A stretch of 64,000 nucleotides of DNA, taken from the NCBI RefSeq assembly GCF_000259235.1, contig NC_017733.1, positions 372,001-436,000 on the forward strand. Direction: 5' to 3'. The translations under genes and the position numbers were made by a program. Source of the stretch: Helicobacter pylori_CU. Its GTDB lineage: Bacteria > Campylobacterota > Campylobacteria > Campylobacterales > Helicobacteraceae. Positions within the stretch are counted from its first letter, which is position 1. Every line of letters begins with the position of its first letter. The notes under the pieces are model-generated. The model searched no databases and was not told the DNA's origin. It was given only the letters and a program-made list of their open reading frames with translations. Shown piece after piece: positions 17,160 to 25,335 of the stretch.

Positions 17160-18488
17160 TTGATTTTGGGGTTAGGGTTTAAAATTTTAGCGTTAGTCGT
17201 TTTAATTTTGGGGGGTTATTTGATTTTTAACGCTTTTATCACAAAACCCAGAGCTTTAAGTTTTAGTCTAAAGAGCGAAGAAAATGCGTTTGATAATAAC
17301 AATGAAGCGCTTTTTTGGGATTTGAAAAAACCCATTAAGGTTAAAATCACAGCCCCAAAGGGCATCAAACGCTATGAGATAAAAGTAACCACAAAAGACA
17401 ATTTGATCTTATATGAAAAAGAAAGTCTGGTATTGGATAAACCCAAGTCTTTAGAAGTGCCTTTGATTAGGCCTGAAATCATGGGATTAGAAGACAAGTG
17501 CCTTGATTATGAATTTCAGGCGAGCGATTGGAGCTATGCTAATTTTTTCAATGGCAATAAGGCGTCTTTCAAACAGGAAGTGTGTGTTGATACGATAAAA
17601 CCTTTAATTAGTGTTTTATCTCGATCCCCAAGCATCGCTTATGGAGGGAGTGCGATAGTCATCTTTGAAGCTTTGGATAAGAATTTGTCTCAAGCGTTTG
17701 TGCGCGTCAAAAAAAAGGATTTTAAAGCGTTCAGGTTTTTAGAATTCAAACAGCGTAATGTTTTTATCGCTTTAGTGCCTTGGTCTTATGAGAATAAGGA
17801 TTTTAAGGCGTTCATTGTCGCTAAAGATAAAGCCTATAACTCCAATACCACCCCTTTATTGTTCAAGCGAAAAACCCATCGTTTGAGGGAAAGGGATATA
17901 AACTTAAGCACTTTAAAAGATAAGGTTGCAAAGCAAGAAAAATTTCAAAATCACACTGAGCAAACTTTATTAGAAATGTTTTCCAACGCGCGCTTAAAAG
18001 ATTTAGAAAAAATCCAAAAGATCGCTTTAGAGCAAGGGGATTTTGATAAGGATTTTTCTCATTTTCAAGCGCTAAAACCTTTGAATGGGTCTTTTAAAAT
18101 GACAAGCAATTTTTTAGAAAATCGGCGGTTTTTAAAGGACAATCAGGTGTTGTTTAAATTCTTGCATTTAGGGGTGGATTTGATGCCCAGTAAGGATTTA
18201 TCTTTAGCGTTTGATCCATCGGTAAAGAGGGTTTTTAAGGGGGAGTTGGATTTTTATGGTAATAGTTTAATCAATTGCTATGGGTTAGGTTTGTGCGTTT
18301 TTTTAGCGCATTTAAAAGATGATGAAAGCGTGGGGAGTAGTGGTTTGAAATTAGGGAGCGGGTTGCATTTAGGGATGCTTTTGCAAGGGGTTTTTGTCCG
18401 GCCCAATGAATGGCTTAATGAGCAATGGATAAAAACCAATATCATCACCCCCATAGAGCAAGCCAAACGGCTTTTAATGAAAGGATAG
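17160..18488 (+). CDS. M23 (LytM)-like envelope protein, probably without peptidase activity (HP1054-like)
   Basis: 442 residues. One N-terminal membrane segment (about 5-26) is followed by a large, probably periplasmic region with two beta-rich stretches and a C-terminal M23-like domain. HLGVD (about 339) supplies the first zinc ligands and LAHL (about 383) the catalytic-type His. The final motif reads GLHLG where active enzymes have H-x-H, so one His is replaced by Gly. It may regulate peptidoglycan cleavage rather than cut. The start is a TTG just past HP1055; minC follows two bases after the stop. Confidence 0.7.
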   Translation: MILGLGFKILALVVLILGGYLIFNAFITKPRALSFSLKSEENAFDNNNEALFWDLKKPIKVKITAPKGIKRYEIKVTTKDNLILYEKESLVLDKPKSLEVPLIRPEIMGLEDKCLDYEFQASDWSYANFFNGNKASFKQEVCVDTIKPLISVLSRSPSIAYGGSAIVIFEALDKNLSQAFVRVKKKDFKAFRFLEFKQRNVFIALVPWSYENKDFKAFIVAKDKAYNSNTTPLLFKRKTHRLRERDINLSTLKDKVAKQEKFQNHTEQTLLEMFSNARLKDLEKIQKIALEQGDFDKDFSHFQALKPLNGSFKMTSNFLENRRFLKDNQVLFKFLHLGVDLMPSKDLSLAFDPSVKRVFKGELDFYGNSLINCYGLGLCVFLAHLKDDESVGSSGLKLGSGLHLGMLLQGVFVRPNEWLNEQWIKTNIITPIEQAKRLLMKG

Positions 18489-18490
18489 TC

Positions 18491-19075
18491 ATGTTAAAAA
18501 CGAATCAAAAAAACGTGCATGCGTTTGAAATTGAAAAGCAAGAGCCTGAGGCGGTCATGGAATTTTTAGAAAAAAACCATGCCCTTTTGCAATATTTTCT
18601 TATTATTTTTAAATACGATATTGAATCAGAAGTCAAAGCCGTTTTGCACAAACACCAGCTTTTGTTTTTAGAAACGAATCGCGCTTTAAACGGGCGCTAT
18701 ATCAAAACCACAGAAAAAGACGCTAACCTTTTAAAGCAAAATAGCCCTAATGCGATAGAACCTAAAACAACGATTTATGAGCGCCATATCAGGAGTGGGG
18801 AAGAGATTTATAGCGCTAATCATCTTATTTTTTTGGGTAATATCCACAATGGAGCCAAGATTATTTCAGAAGGCTGTGTGTCGGTTTATGGGGTTTGCGA
18901 AGGGGCGATTGTGTGCTTTGGAGAGTATTTGATCTTAAAAGAAGTCAAGAGCGCTCAAATCGTTTTTCAAAATAAAATTTTATCTTTAAAAGAGATTGAA
19001 CGGCTTTTGGTAAATAAAAATATTAAAATAATCACTAAAAATGACGATATACTAGACATAAAGGAAGTATTATGA
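18491..19075 (+). CDS. minC: MinC, division-site inhibitor
   Basis: 194 residues from the ATG at 18491 with AAGGA six bases upstream. A longer frame from 18425 runs through HP1054 and is unlikely. The C-terminal domain has the MinC pattern of Gly-spaced beta-helix strands (SGEEIYSANHLIFLGNIHNGAKI, then SVYGVCEGAIVCFG). MinC blocks FtsZ ring formation at the poles. The minD and minE genes are not nearby. The end overlaps lpxC by four bases. Confidence 0.88.
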   Translation: MLKTNQKNVHAFEIEKQEPEAVMEFLEKNHALLQYFLIIFKYDIESEVKAVLHKHQLLFLETNRALNGRYIKTTEKDANLLKQNSPNAIEPKTTIYERHIRSGEEIYSANHLIFLGNIHNGAKIISEGCVSVYGVCEGAIVCFGEYLILKEVKSAQIVFQNKILSLKEIERLLVNKNIKIITKNDDILDIKEVL

Positions 19076-19959
19076 AACAAACAACCATTAACCACTCTGT
19101 AGAATTAGTAGGGATAGGCTTGCACAAGGGCGTTCCTGTGAAGCTTGTTTTAGAGCCATTAGAAGAAAATCAAGGCATTGTTTTTTACCGCTCTGATTTA
19201 GGCGTGAAGCTCCCCTTAAAACCTGAAAACATCGTGGATACCAAAATGGCAACCGTTTTGGGTAAGGATAACGCTAGAATTTCTACGATTGAGCATTTGC
19301 TTTCAGCTATCCATGCGTATGGTGTTGATAATCTTAAAATCTCTGTGGATAACGAAGAGATCCCTATCATGGATGGGAGTGCTTTGACTTATTGCATGCT
19401 TTTAGATGAAGCAGGGATTAAAGAATTAGACGCTCCTAAAAAGGTGATGGAAATCAAGCAAGCCGTTGAGATTAGAGAGGGCGATAAATTTGTTAAAATT
19501 GAGCCAGACAGCCAGCTTTCTTTGAATTTCACGATTGATTTTAACCATCCGGTTATCGCTAAGCAAGCCCATCATTTCATCTTTAGTAAAACCGCTTACA
19601 AAGAGCAAGTCGCTAAAGCCCGCACCTTTGGGTTTTTGCAAGAAGTGAATTACTTGCGATCCATTGGTTTGGCTAAAGGGGGGAGTTTGAACAATTGCAT
19701 CGTGCTAGATGAAAATAGCATTTTGAATAAAGAGGGCTTGAGGTGCGAAAAAGAATTCGTGTGCCATAAGATTTTAGACGCTATGGGGGATCTAATGGTC
19801 TTAGGCATGCTTGTGATGGGCAAATACACTTCTTTTTCAGGCAGTCACAAGCTCAATTCCATGCTGGTTAAAGCCATTTTAGCGGACGCTAAAAATTACG
19901 AAGTTCTGATCACTACAGATTCGGCTAAAGAATTTGCGTTGCAAAAGGCTTTCGCTTAA
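19072..19959 (+). CDS. lpxC: LpxC, UDP-3-O-acyl-N-acetylglucosamine deacetylase
   Basis: 295 residues, full length. Zinc ligands are visible in STIEHLLSA (about residue 79) and HKILDAMGDL (H about 236, D about 240), and the catalytic SGSHKLNS lies near 262. It is the committed step of lipid A synthesis in the cytosol. The ATGA overlap with minC suggests translational coupling. Confidence 0.97.
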   Translation: MKQTTINHSVELVGIGLHKGVPVKLVLEPLEENQGIVFYRSDLGVKLPLKPENIVDTKMATVLGKDNARISTIEHLLSAIHAYGVDNLKISVDNEEIPIMDGSALTYCMLLDEAGIKELDAPKKVMEIKQAVEIREGDKFVKIEPDSQLSLNFTIDFNHPVIAKQAHHFIFSKTAYKEQVAKARTFGFLQEVNYLRSIGLAKGGSLNNCIVLDENSILNKEGLRCEKEFVCHKILDAMGDLMVLGMLVMGKYTSFSGSHKLNSMLVKAILADAKNYEVLITTDSAKEFALQKAFA

Positions 19960-19980
19960 TCCTGAATTAGGGTTTGTTTT

Positions 19981-20454
19981 TTGGAATTGGATTTAGCACT
20001 TATTTCTTTAGGCGATGGGGTCTCGCTTGGAGTGTATCAAAACAATTTTTTATGCACTTCTTACACTTCCAAATCAAAAACAAGCGAAGCTTTAGTGGAA
20101 GTTTTTTCACAATTATTCAAAGATTTTAAAAACCCTACTTTACCGGCGATTAAAGGGGTTTATTACGCTAAAGGACCAGGGAGTTTCACTAGCCTAAAGC
20201 TCACGCATGTTTTCTTACACACTTTGGCTTTAATCCATGACTTTGAACTCTATTCAACTACAGGCTTTGATTTTAACGACAACACGCCCATTTTGGCGTA
20301 TGCCAATAAATACTTTGTTTCAAAAGAAAGGGAAAGCTTAACCGATTTTAAAGATTTGAAAATTGCACCAAAAGATTTCATGTTGCCCTCTTTTTTAGAG
20401 AAAGACAAATTCACTCAATTGAACACGCCGTTTTACATTTTGCCTCCTATTTAG
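19981..20454 (+). CDS. tsaB: TsaB-like protein of tRNA threonylcarbamoyladenosine synthesis
   Basis: 157 residues from a TTG. The core motif GPGSFTSLKL (about residue 63) matches TsaB, the partner of TsaD in making t6A37 on tRNA. Typical TsaB proteins exceed 200 residues, so the C-terminal part is short, as in other Helicobacter. The N-terminal block LALISLGDGVSLGVY fits the actin-like fold but lacks the usual D-T-S. It follows lpxC by 21 bases. Confidence 0.65.
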   Translation: MELDLALISLGDGVSLGVYQNNFLCTSYTSKSKTSEALVEVFSQLFKDFKNPTLPAIKGVYYAKGPGSFTSLKLTHVFLHTLALIHDFELYSTTGFDFNDNTPILAYANKYFVSKERESLTDFKDLKIAPKDFMLPSFLEKDKFTQLNTPFYILPPI

Positions 20455-20456
20455 TG

Positions 20457-20462
20457 TATAAT
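20457..20462 (+). promoter_or_regulatory. -10 box upstream of thrB
   Basis: TATAAT, in the GTGTATAATGC context with the extended -10 TG, lies about 45 bases before the thrB TTG and just past the tsaB stop. It could drive thrB and the downstream infB cluster. Confidence 0.6.
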
Positions 20463-20507
20463 GCTAGTTTTAAAAATGAAAGGGTATCAACAATAGGGGT
20501 TTAAAAT

Positions 20508-21389
20508 TTGGTAGTGAGTGTTCCTGCAACGAGTGCGAATTTAGGCCCCGGTTTTGATTGCTTGGGTTTGAGCTTGAATTTACGCAATCGTTTTTTTATT
20601 GAGCCTAGCAGTTTCCATGCGGTGAAATTGGTTGGGGAGGGTGAAGGGATTCCTAAATTTTTAACCAACAATATTTTCACTAAAGTGTTTTATGAGATTT
20701 TAAAAAAGCATGGGAATGACGGATCGTTTAAATTTTTATTGCATAATAAAGTCCCTATTACAAGGGGCATGGGGTCTAGCTCGGCGATGATTGTGGGGGC
20801 GGTCGCTTCAGCGTTTGCGTTTTTAGGGTTTGATTTTGATAGAGAAAATATTGTCAATACCGCTCTAATTTATGAAAACCACCCGGATAATATCACCCCA
20901 GCGGTCTTTGGGGGGTATAATGCAGCGTTTGTGGAAAAAAAGAAAGTGATAAGTTTAAAAACCAAAATCCCTTCTTTTTTAAAAGCGGTGATGGTGATCC
21001 CTAATAGGGCCATTTCTACCAAGCAATCGCGCCACCTCTTGCCCAAGCGTTACAGCGTGCAAGAAAGCGTGTTTAACCTTTCGCATGCGAGCTTGATGAC
21101 GATGGCGATTGTGCAAGGGAAGTGGGATTTGTTGCGTTGTTGTGCTAAAGATAGGATGCATCAATACAAGCGCATGCAAACTTATCCTGTGTTGTTTGCG
21201 ATCCAAAAGCTCGCTTTAGAAAATAACGCCTTAATGAGCACGCTTTCAGGGAGCGGTTCGTCGTTTTTTAACATGTGTTATGAAGAAGACGCCCCTAAAT
21301 TAAAGCAGGTTTTGAGCAAGAAATTCCCTAAATTCAGGGTAGCGGTTTTAGATTTTGACAATGATGGAGTCCTTATTGAGAAAGACTGA
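20508..21389 (+). CDS. thrB: Homoserine kinase
   Basis: 293 residues from a TTG with AGGGG upstream (a GTG two codons on is an alternative). GHMP-kinase motifs: VPATSANLGPGFD near the start, PITRGMGSSSAM (about 82-93, the phosphate loop), and STLSGSGSSFF near 246. The enzyme phosphorylates homoserine on the way to threonine. It overlaps the YlxR gene by 35 bases. Confidence 0.94.
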   Translation: MVVSVPATSANLGPGFDCLGLSLNLRNRFFIEPSSFHAVKLVGEGEGIPKFLTNNIFTKVFYEILKKHGNDGSFKFLLHNKVPITRGMGSSSAMIVGAVASAFAFLGFDFDRENIVNTALIYENHPDNITPAVFGGYNAAFVEKKKVISLKTKIPSFLKAVMVIPNRAISTKQSRHLLPKRYSVQESVFNLSHASLMTMAIVQGKWDLLRCCAKDRMHQYKRMQTYPVLFAIQKLALENNALMSTLSGSGSSFFNMCYEEDAPKLKQVLSKKFPKFRVAVLDFDNDGVLIEKD

Positions 21390-21630
21390 AATTAAAATCC
21401 GCATGTGCGTGGCGTGCAGAATGCGCCAACCCCAAAAGGATTTGTTGCGTTTGAAAAGCTTTGACAATCAAATCATGGAGTTTGATGGCACAGGCCGTAG
21501 TTTTTATGTGTGTGGAAATTGTTTGAAAAATGGAGAAAAAAAGTTGTTGAAAGCGGTTTCAAAAATGAAGAATGCCCCAAAAGATACCAAAAATATCATT
21601 ACTTGGATTAAGGAGAGAAGCATAGCATGA
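21355..21630 (+). CDS. YlxR-type small RNA-binding protein (HP1049-like)
   Basis: 91 residues. RMCVACRMRQPQKDLLRLK (about 16-34) and GTGRSFYVCGNC (about 48-59) are the YlxR/DUF448 signature. YlxR genes typically sit just before infB and have been linked to RNA binding and RNase P. Here the gene overlaps both neighbours: thrB by 35 bases and infB by four. The exact start among the first two Met codons is unclear. Confidence 0.8.
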   Translation: MTMMESLLRKTEIKIRMCVACRMRQPQKDLLRLKSFDNQIMEFDGTGRSFYVCGNCLKNGEKKLLKAVSKMKNAPKDTKNIITWIKERSIA

Positions 21631-24461
21631 GTGGTATGGTTGATTTAAAGGAATTTTTAGCCGAGCTTGGTAAGACCCAAAAAGAGCTTAAAAATGTGAT
21701 CGAGCAAGCCAAAGATATTGGTTTAGAGCTTAAGACAAATTCTAAAATGACCCCAGAGCAGGCAGGCAAGCTATACAAATACATTGTGGATGGCATTAAA
21801 GAACAAATACAAGCTAATCAACCCGCTAAGAATCTTGAACAAGACAATAAAGACGATTTGAATACAGCCGCAACGCCTAAGCCGCTTGCTAAAAAGGCTT
21901 CTAAAACGCCTAAAAAAGAAGAAACAAAAAGCCAGCCAAAGCCCAAAAAAACTAAAGAAAAGAAAAAAGAAGCTCCCACGCCCATTGCTAAAAAGAAGGG
22001 AGGAATAGAGATTGTCAACACTTTTGAAAACCAAACGCCCCCTACAGAAAACACCCCTAAAGTGGTTAGCCACTCTCAAATAGAAAAAGCCAAGCAAAAA
22101 CTCCAAGAAATCCAAAAAAGCCGAGAAGCCCTAAACAAGCTCACCCAAAGCAACGCTAACAGCACCAATAACGCTAATAACGCTAAAAAAGAAATCAGCG
22201 AAGTTAAAAAGCAAGAGCAAGAGATCAAACGCCATGAAAACATTAAAAGACGCACCGGTTTTAGGGTGATTAAACGCAACGATGAAACAGAAAATGAAAT
22301 TGAAAACAGCGTAACAGAAAGCAAAAAACCCACTCAAAGCGCGGTGGCTATTTTTGAAGACATTAAAAAAGAATGGCAAGAAAAAGACAAACAAGAGGCT
22401 AAAAAAGTTAAAAGACCCAGTAAGCCCAAAGCCACCCCCACAGCCAAAAACAACAAATCCCATAAAATTGATTTGAGCGATGCGAGGGATTTTAAGGGCA
22501 ATGATATTTATGATGATGAAACCGATGAAATCTTATTGTTTGATTTGCATGAACAAGATAATTTCAATAAGGAAGAAGAAGAAAAAGAAGCACGCCAAAA
22601 TATCAACGACAGGGTGCGCGTCCAAAGGAAAAACCCTTGGATGAATGAAAGCGGGATCAAACGACAATCCAAGAAAAAGCGTGCATTTCGTAACGATAAC
22701 AGCCAAAAAGTGATCCAAAGCGCGATTGCAATCCCTGAAGAAGTGCGCGTCTATGAATTCGCACAAAAAGCGAATTTGAATCTGGCTGATGTGATTAAAA
22801 CCCTCTTTAATTTAGGGCTTATGGTAACTAAAAACGACTTTTTGGATAAGGATAGCATAGAAATTTTAGCCGAAGAGTTTCATTTAGAAATCTCTGTTCA
22901 AAACACCTTAGAAGAATTTGAAGTAGAAGAAGTGCTAGATGGGGTGAAAAAAGAGCGTCCGCCTGTGGTGACTATCATGGGGCATGTGGATCATGGTAAA
23001 ACTTCACTACTGGATAAGATCCGTGATAAAAGAGTCGCTCACACTGAAGCTGGGGGGATCACTCAGCACATTGGCGCTTACATGGTAGAAAAGAATAACA
23101 AATGGGTGTCTTTCATTGACACTCCAGGGCATGAAGCTTTCAGCCAGATGCGTAATCGTGGGGCTCAAGTTACAGATATTGCAGTGATTGTGATAGCGGC
23201 TGATGATGGCGTGAAGCAACAGACTATTGAAGCTTTAGAGCATGCAAAGGCCGCTAATGTGCCTGTGATTTTTGCGATGAATAAAATGGATAAGCCTAAT
23301 GTGAATCCGGACAAACTCAAAGCCGAATGCGCTGAGCTTGGTTATAACCCTGTGGATTGGGGCGGAGAATATGAATTTATCCCTGTTTCAGCTAAAACGG
23401 GCGATGGCATTGACAATTTATTAGAAACCATTCTTATCCAAGCGGATATTATGGAATTAAAAGCCATAGAAGAGGGCAGCGCTAGAGCGGTTGTTTTAGA
23501 AGGGAGCGTGGAAAAAGGGCGTGGGGCAGTAGCCACTGTGATTGTCCAAAGCGGGACTTTGAGCGTGGGGGATAGTTTTTTTGCTGAAACGGCGTTTGGT
23601 AAAGTAAGAACGATGACTGACGATCAAGGCAAGAGCATTCAAAATTTAAAACCCTCTATGGTGGCTCTCATCACAGGCTTGAGCGAAGTGCCGCCTGCGG
23701 GATCTGTTTTAATAGGGGTAGAAAACGATTCTATCGCGCGCTTACAAGCTCAAAAGAGGGCGACTTATTTACGCCAAAAAGCGTTGAGTAAAAGCACTAA
23801 AGTGTCTTTTGATGAGCTTTCAGAAATGGTCGCTAATAAGGAATTAAAAAATATTCCTGTAGTCATTAAAGCGGATACGCAAGGAAGCTTAGAAGCCATT
23901 AAAAACAGCTTGTTAGAGCTTAATAACGAAGAAGTAGCGATTCAAGTGATCCACTCAGGGGTGGGGGGCATTACTGAGAATGATTTGAGCCTGGTTTCTA
24001 GCAGTGAGCATGCGGTGATTTTAGGCTTTAATATCCGCCCCACTGGTAATGTGAAAAATAAGGCTAAAGAATACAATGTGAGCATTAAAACTTACACGGT
24101 GATTTACGCCTTGATTGAAGAAATGCGATCGTTACTATTAGGCTTGATGAGTCCTATTATTGAAGAAGAGCATACCGGGCAAGCGGAAGTGAGAGAAACC
24201 TTTAATATCCCTAAAGTGGGTACGATAGCTGGGTGTGTGGTGAGCGATGGGGTGATCGCTCGTGGCATTAAGGCGCGTTTGATTAGAGATGGTGTGGTGG
24301 TTCATACCGGCGAAATCCTTTCTTTGAAACGCTTTAAAGATGATGTGAAAGAAGTTTCTAAGGGCTATGAGTGTGGGATCATGCTAGAAAATTATAATGA
24401 GATTAAAGTGGGTGATGTGTTTGAAACCTATAAAGAAATCCATAAAAAAAGAACCCTCTAA
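21627..24461 (+). CDS. infB: Translation initiation factor IF-2
   Basis: 944 residues. A long Lys/Glu/Pro-rich, low-complexity N-terminal extension (about 60-340) precedes the conserved IF2 N-domain. The GTPase domain has G1 GHVDHGKTS (about 452), DTPGHEAF and NKMDKP. The C-terminal domains that bind initiator tRNA follow. It overlaps ylxR and rbfA by a few bases, a tight translation cluster. Confidence 0.97.
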   Translation: MSGMVDLKEFLAELGKTQKELKNVIEQAKDIGLELKTNSKMTPEQAGKLYKYIVDGIKEQIQANQPAKNLEQDNKDDLNTAATPKPLAKKASKTPKKEETKSQPKPKKTKEKKKEAPTPIAKKKGGIEIVNTFENQTPPTENTPKVVSHSQIEKAKQKLQEIQKSREALNKLTQSNANSTNNANNAKKEISEVKKQEQEIKRHENIKRRTGFRVIKRNDETENEIENSVTESKKPTQSAVAIFEDIKKEWQEKDKQEAKKVKRPSKPKATPTAKNNKSHKIDLSDARDFKGNDIYDDETDEILLFDLHEQDNFNKEEEEKEARQNINDRVRVQRKNPWMNESGIKRQSKKKRAFRNDNSQKVIQSAIAIPEEVRVYEFAQKANLNLADVIKTLFNLGLMVTKNDFLDKDSIEILAEEFHLEISVQNTLEEFEVEEVLDGVKKERPPVVTIMGHVDHGKTSLLDKIRDKRVAHTEAGGITQHIGAYMVEKNNKWVSFIDTPGHEAFSQMRNRGAQVTDIAVIVIAADDGVKQQTIEALEHAKAANVPVIFAMNKMDKPNVNPDKLKAECAELGYNPVDWGGEYEFIPVSAKTGDGIDNLLETILIQADIMELKAIEEGSARAVVLEGSVEKGRGAVATVIVQSGTLSVGDSFFAETAFGKVRTMTDDQGKSIQNLKPSMVALITGLSEVPPAGSVLIGVENDSIARLQAQKRATYLRQKALSKSTKVSFDELSEMVANKELKNIPVVIKADTQGSLEAIKNSLLELNNEEVAIQVIHSGVGGITENDLSLVSSSEHAVILGFNIRPTGNVKNKAKEYNVSIKTYTVIYALIEEMRSLLLGLMSPIIEEEHTGQAEVRETFNIPKVGTIAGCVVSDGVIARGIKARLIRDGVVVHTGEILSLKRFKDDVKEVSKGYECGIMLENYNEIKVGDVFETYKEIHKKRTL

Positions 24462-24796
24462 TGAACGCTCATAAAGAACGCTTAGAATCCAATCTTTTAG
24501 AATTACTGCAAGAGGCTTTAGCGGGCTTGAATGATGGCGAGTTGAATTCTTTAAGCGTTACTAAAGTGGAATGCTCTAAAGGGAAACACCACGCTTTGGT
24601 GTTTGTGCTTTCATCAGATCATAAAATCCTTTCCAAATTGAAAAAAGCTGAGGGTTTGATTAGGCAATTTGTTTTGCAAGCGAGCGGGTGGTTTAAATGC
24701 CCAAAACTCAGTTTTGTTTTAGACAATAGTTTGGAAAAGCAGCTCCGCCTAGACGCCTTATTTAATGAAATCGCTAAAGGGAAAGATAATGACTAA
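24461..24796 (+). CDS. rbfA: RbfA, ribosome-binding factor A
   Basis: 111 residues with a KH-like fold layout and the typical start MNAHKERLESNLLELLQEAL. RbfA helps mature the 16S rRNA 5' end on the small subunit. The ATG shares one base with the infB TAA stop, and its own end overlaps rimP by eight bases. Confidence 0.85.
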   Translation: MNAHKERLESNLLELLQEALAGLNDGELNSLSVTKVECSKGKHHALVFVLSSDHKILSKLKKAEGLIRQFVLQASGWFKCPKLSFVLDNSLEKQLRLDALFNEIAKGKDND

Positions 24797-25229
24797 AAAA
24801 ATAGAAGAGAAAATAGAGGGCGTGATTGAAAGCTTGGGATACTTGCTTTATGATGTGAGTTTGGTTAAAGAAAACGAGCAGCATGTTTTAAGGGTGAGCC
24901 TTAAAAACCCTAATGGGGCGGTTAGTTTGGACATTTGCCAACAAGTGAGCGAGGTGATTTCGCCCTTATTAGATGTGTGCGATTTTATTCAAGACGCTTA
25001 TATTTTAGAAGTGAGCTCTATGGGGTTAGAAAGAACGCTTAAAACCCCCAAACACTTCAAGCTTTCTTTAGGCGAAAAAGTGGAAGTCAAACTTATCAAT
25101 AAAGAAAGCTTTCAAGCGGTCCTTAAAGACGCTAACGATTTGAGCGCGGATTTTGAATTAGAGGATCACGCTATCAAAAGCGTGGAGTATAAAGATTTAA
25201 AGAAAGTTAAAACGCTTTTTGAGTGGTGA
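24789..25229 (+). CDS. rimP: RimP, ribosome maturation factor
   Basis: 146 residues from the ATG at 24789, preferred over the frame's earlier codon at 24765 because it gives the family start MTKKIEEKIEGVIESLGY. EVSSMGLERTLKTPKHF (about 84-100) is the RimP signature ending the first domain, and an SH3-like C-terminal domain follows. It works in 30S assembly with RbfA. Confidence 0.9.
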   Translation: MTKKIEEKIEGVIESLGYLLYDVSLVKENEQHVLRVSLKNPNGAVSLDICQQVSEVISPLLDVCDFIQDAYILEVSSMGLERTLKTPKHFKLSLGEKVEVKLINKESFQAVLKDANDLSADFELEDHAIKSVEYKDLKKVKTLFEW

Positions 25230-25306
25230 AATAATGCGAAGCGGTAGCGTTTTTACACCTTGTAAGAGATTATCGCTGGATTGAAATTGGCTCTTGTTAT
25301 TTGGCT

Positions 25307-25329
25307 AAAAAACGCCAAAAAGCATTTTT
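25307..25329. terminator. Bidirectional terminator between rimP and acsA
   Basis: AAAAAACGC, a six-base loop and GCATTTTT form a near-perfect hairpin whose A and T runs serve both strands. It sits between the convergent ends of rimP and acsA. Confidence 0.65.
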
Positions 25330-25335
25330 GAGATT

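Noticed and set aside
21771..22115. Minus-strand ORFs of 60-110 codons opposite infB
   Set aside because: They mirror the Lys/Glu-rich infB extension (Phe/Leu/Ser-rich on the other strand) and are shadows of it.
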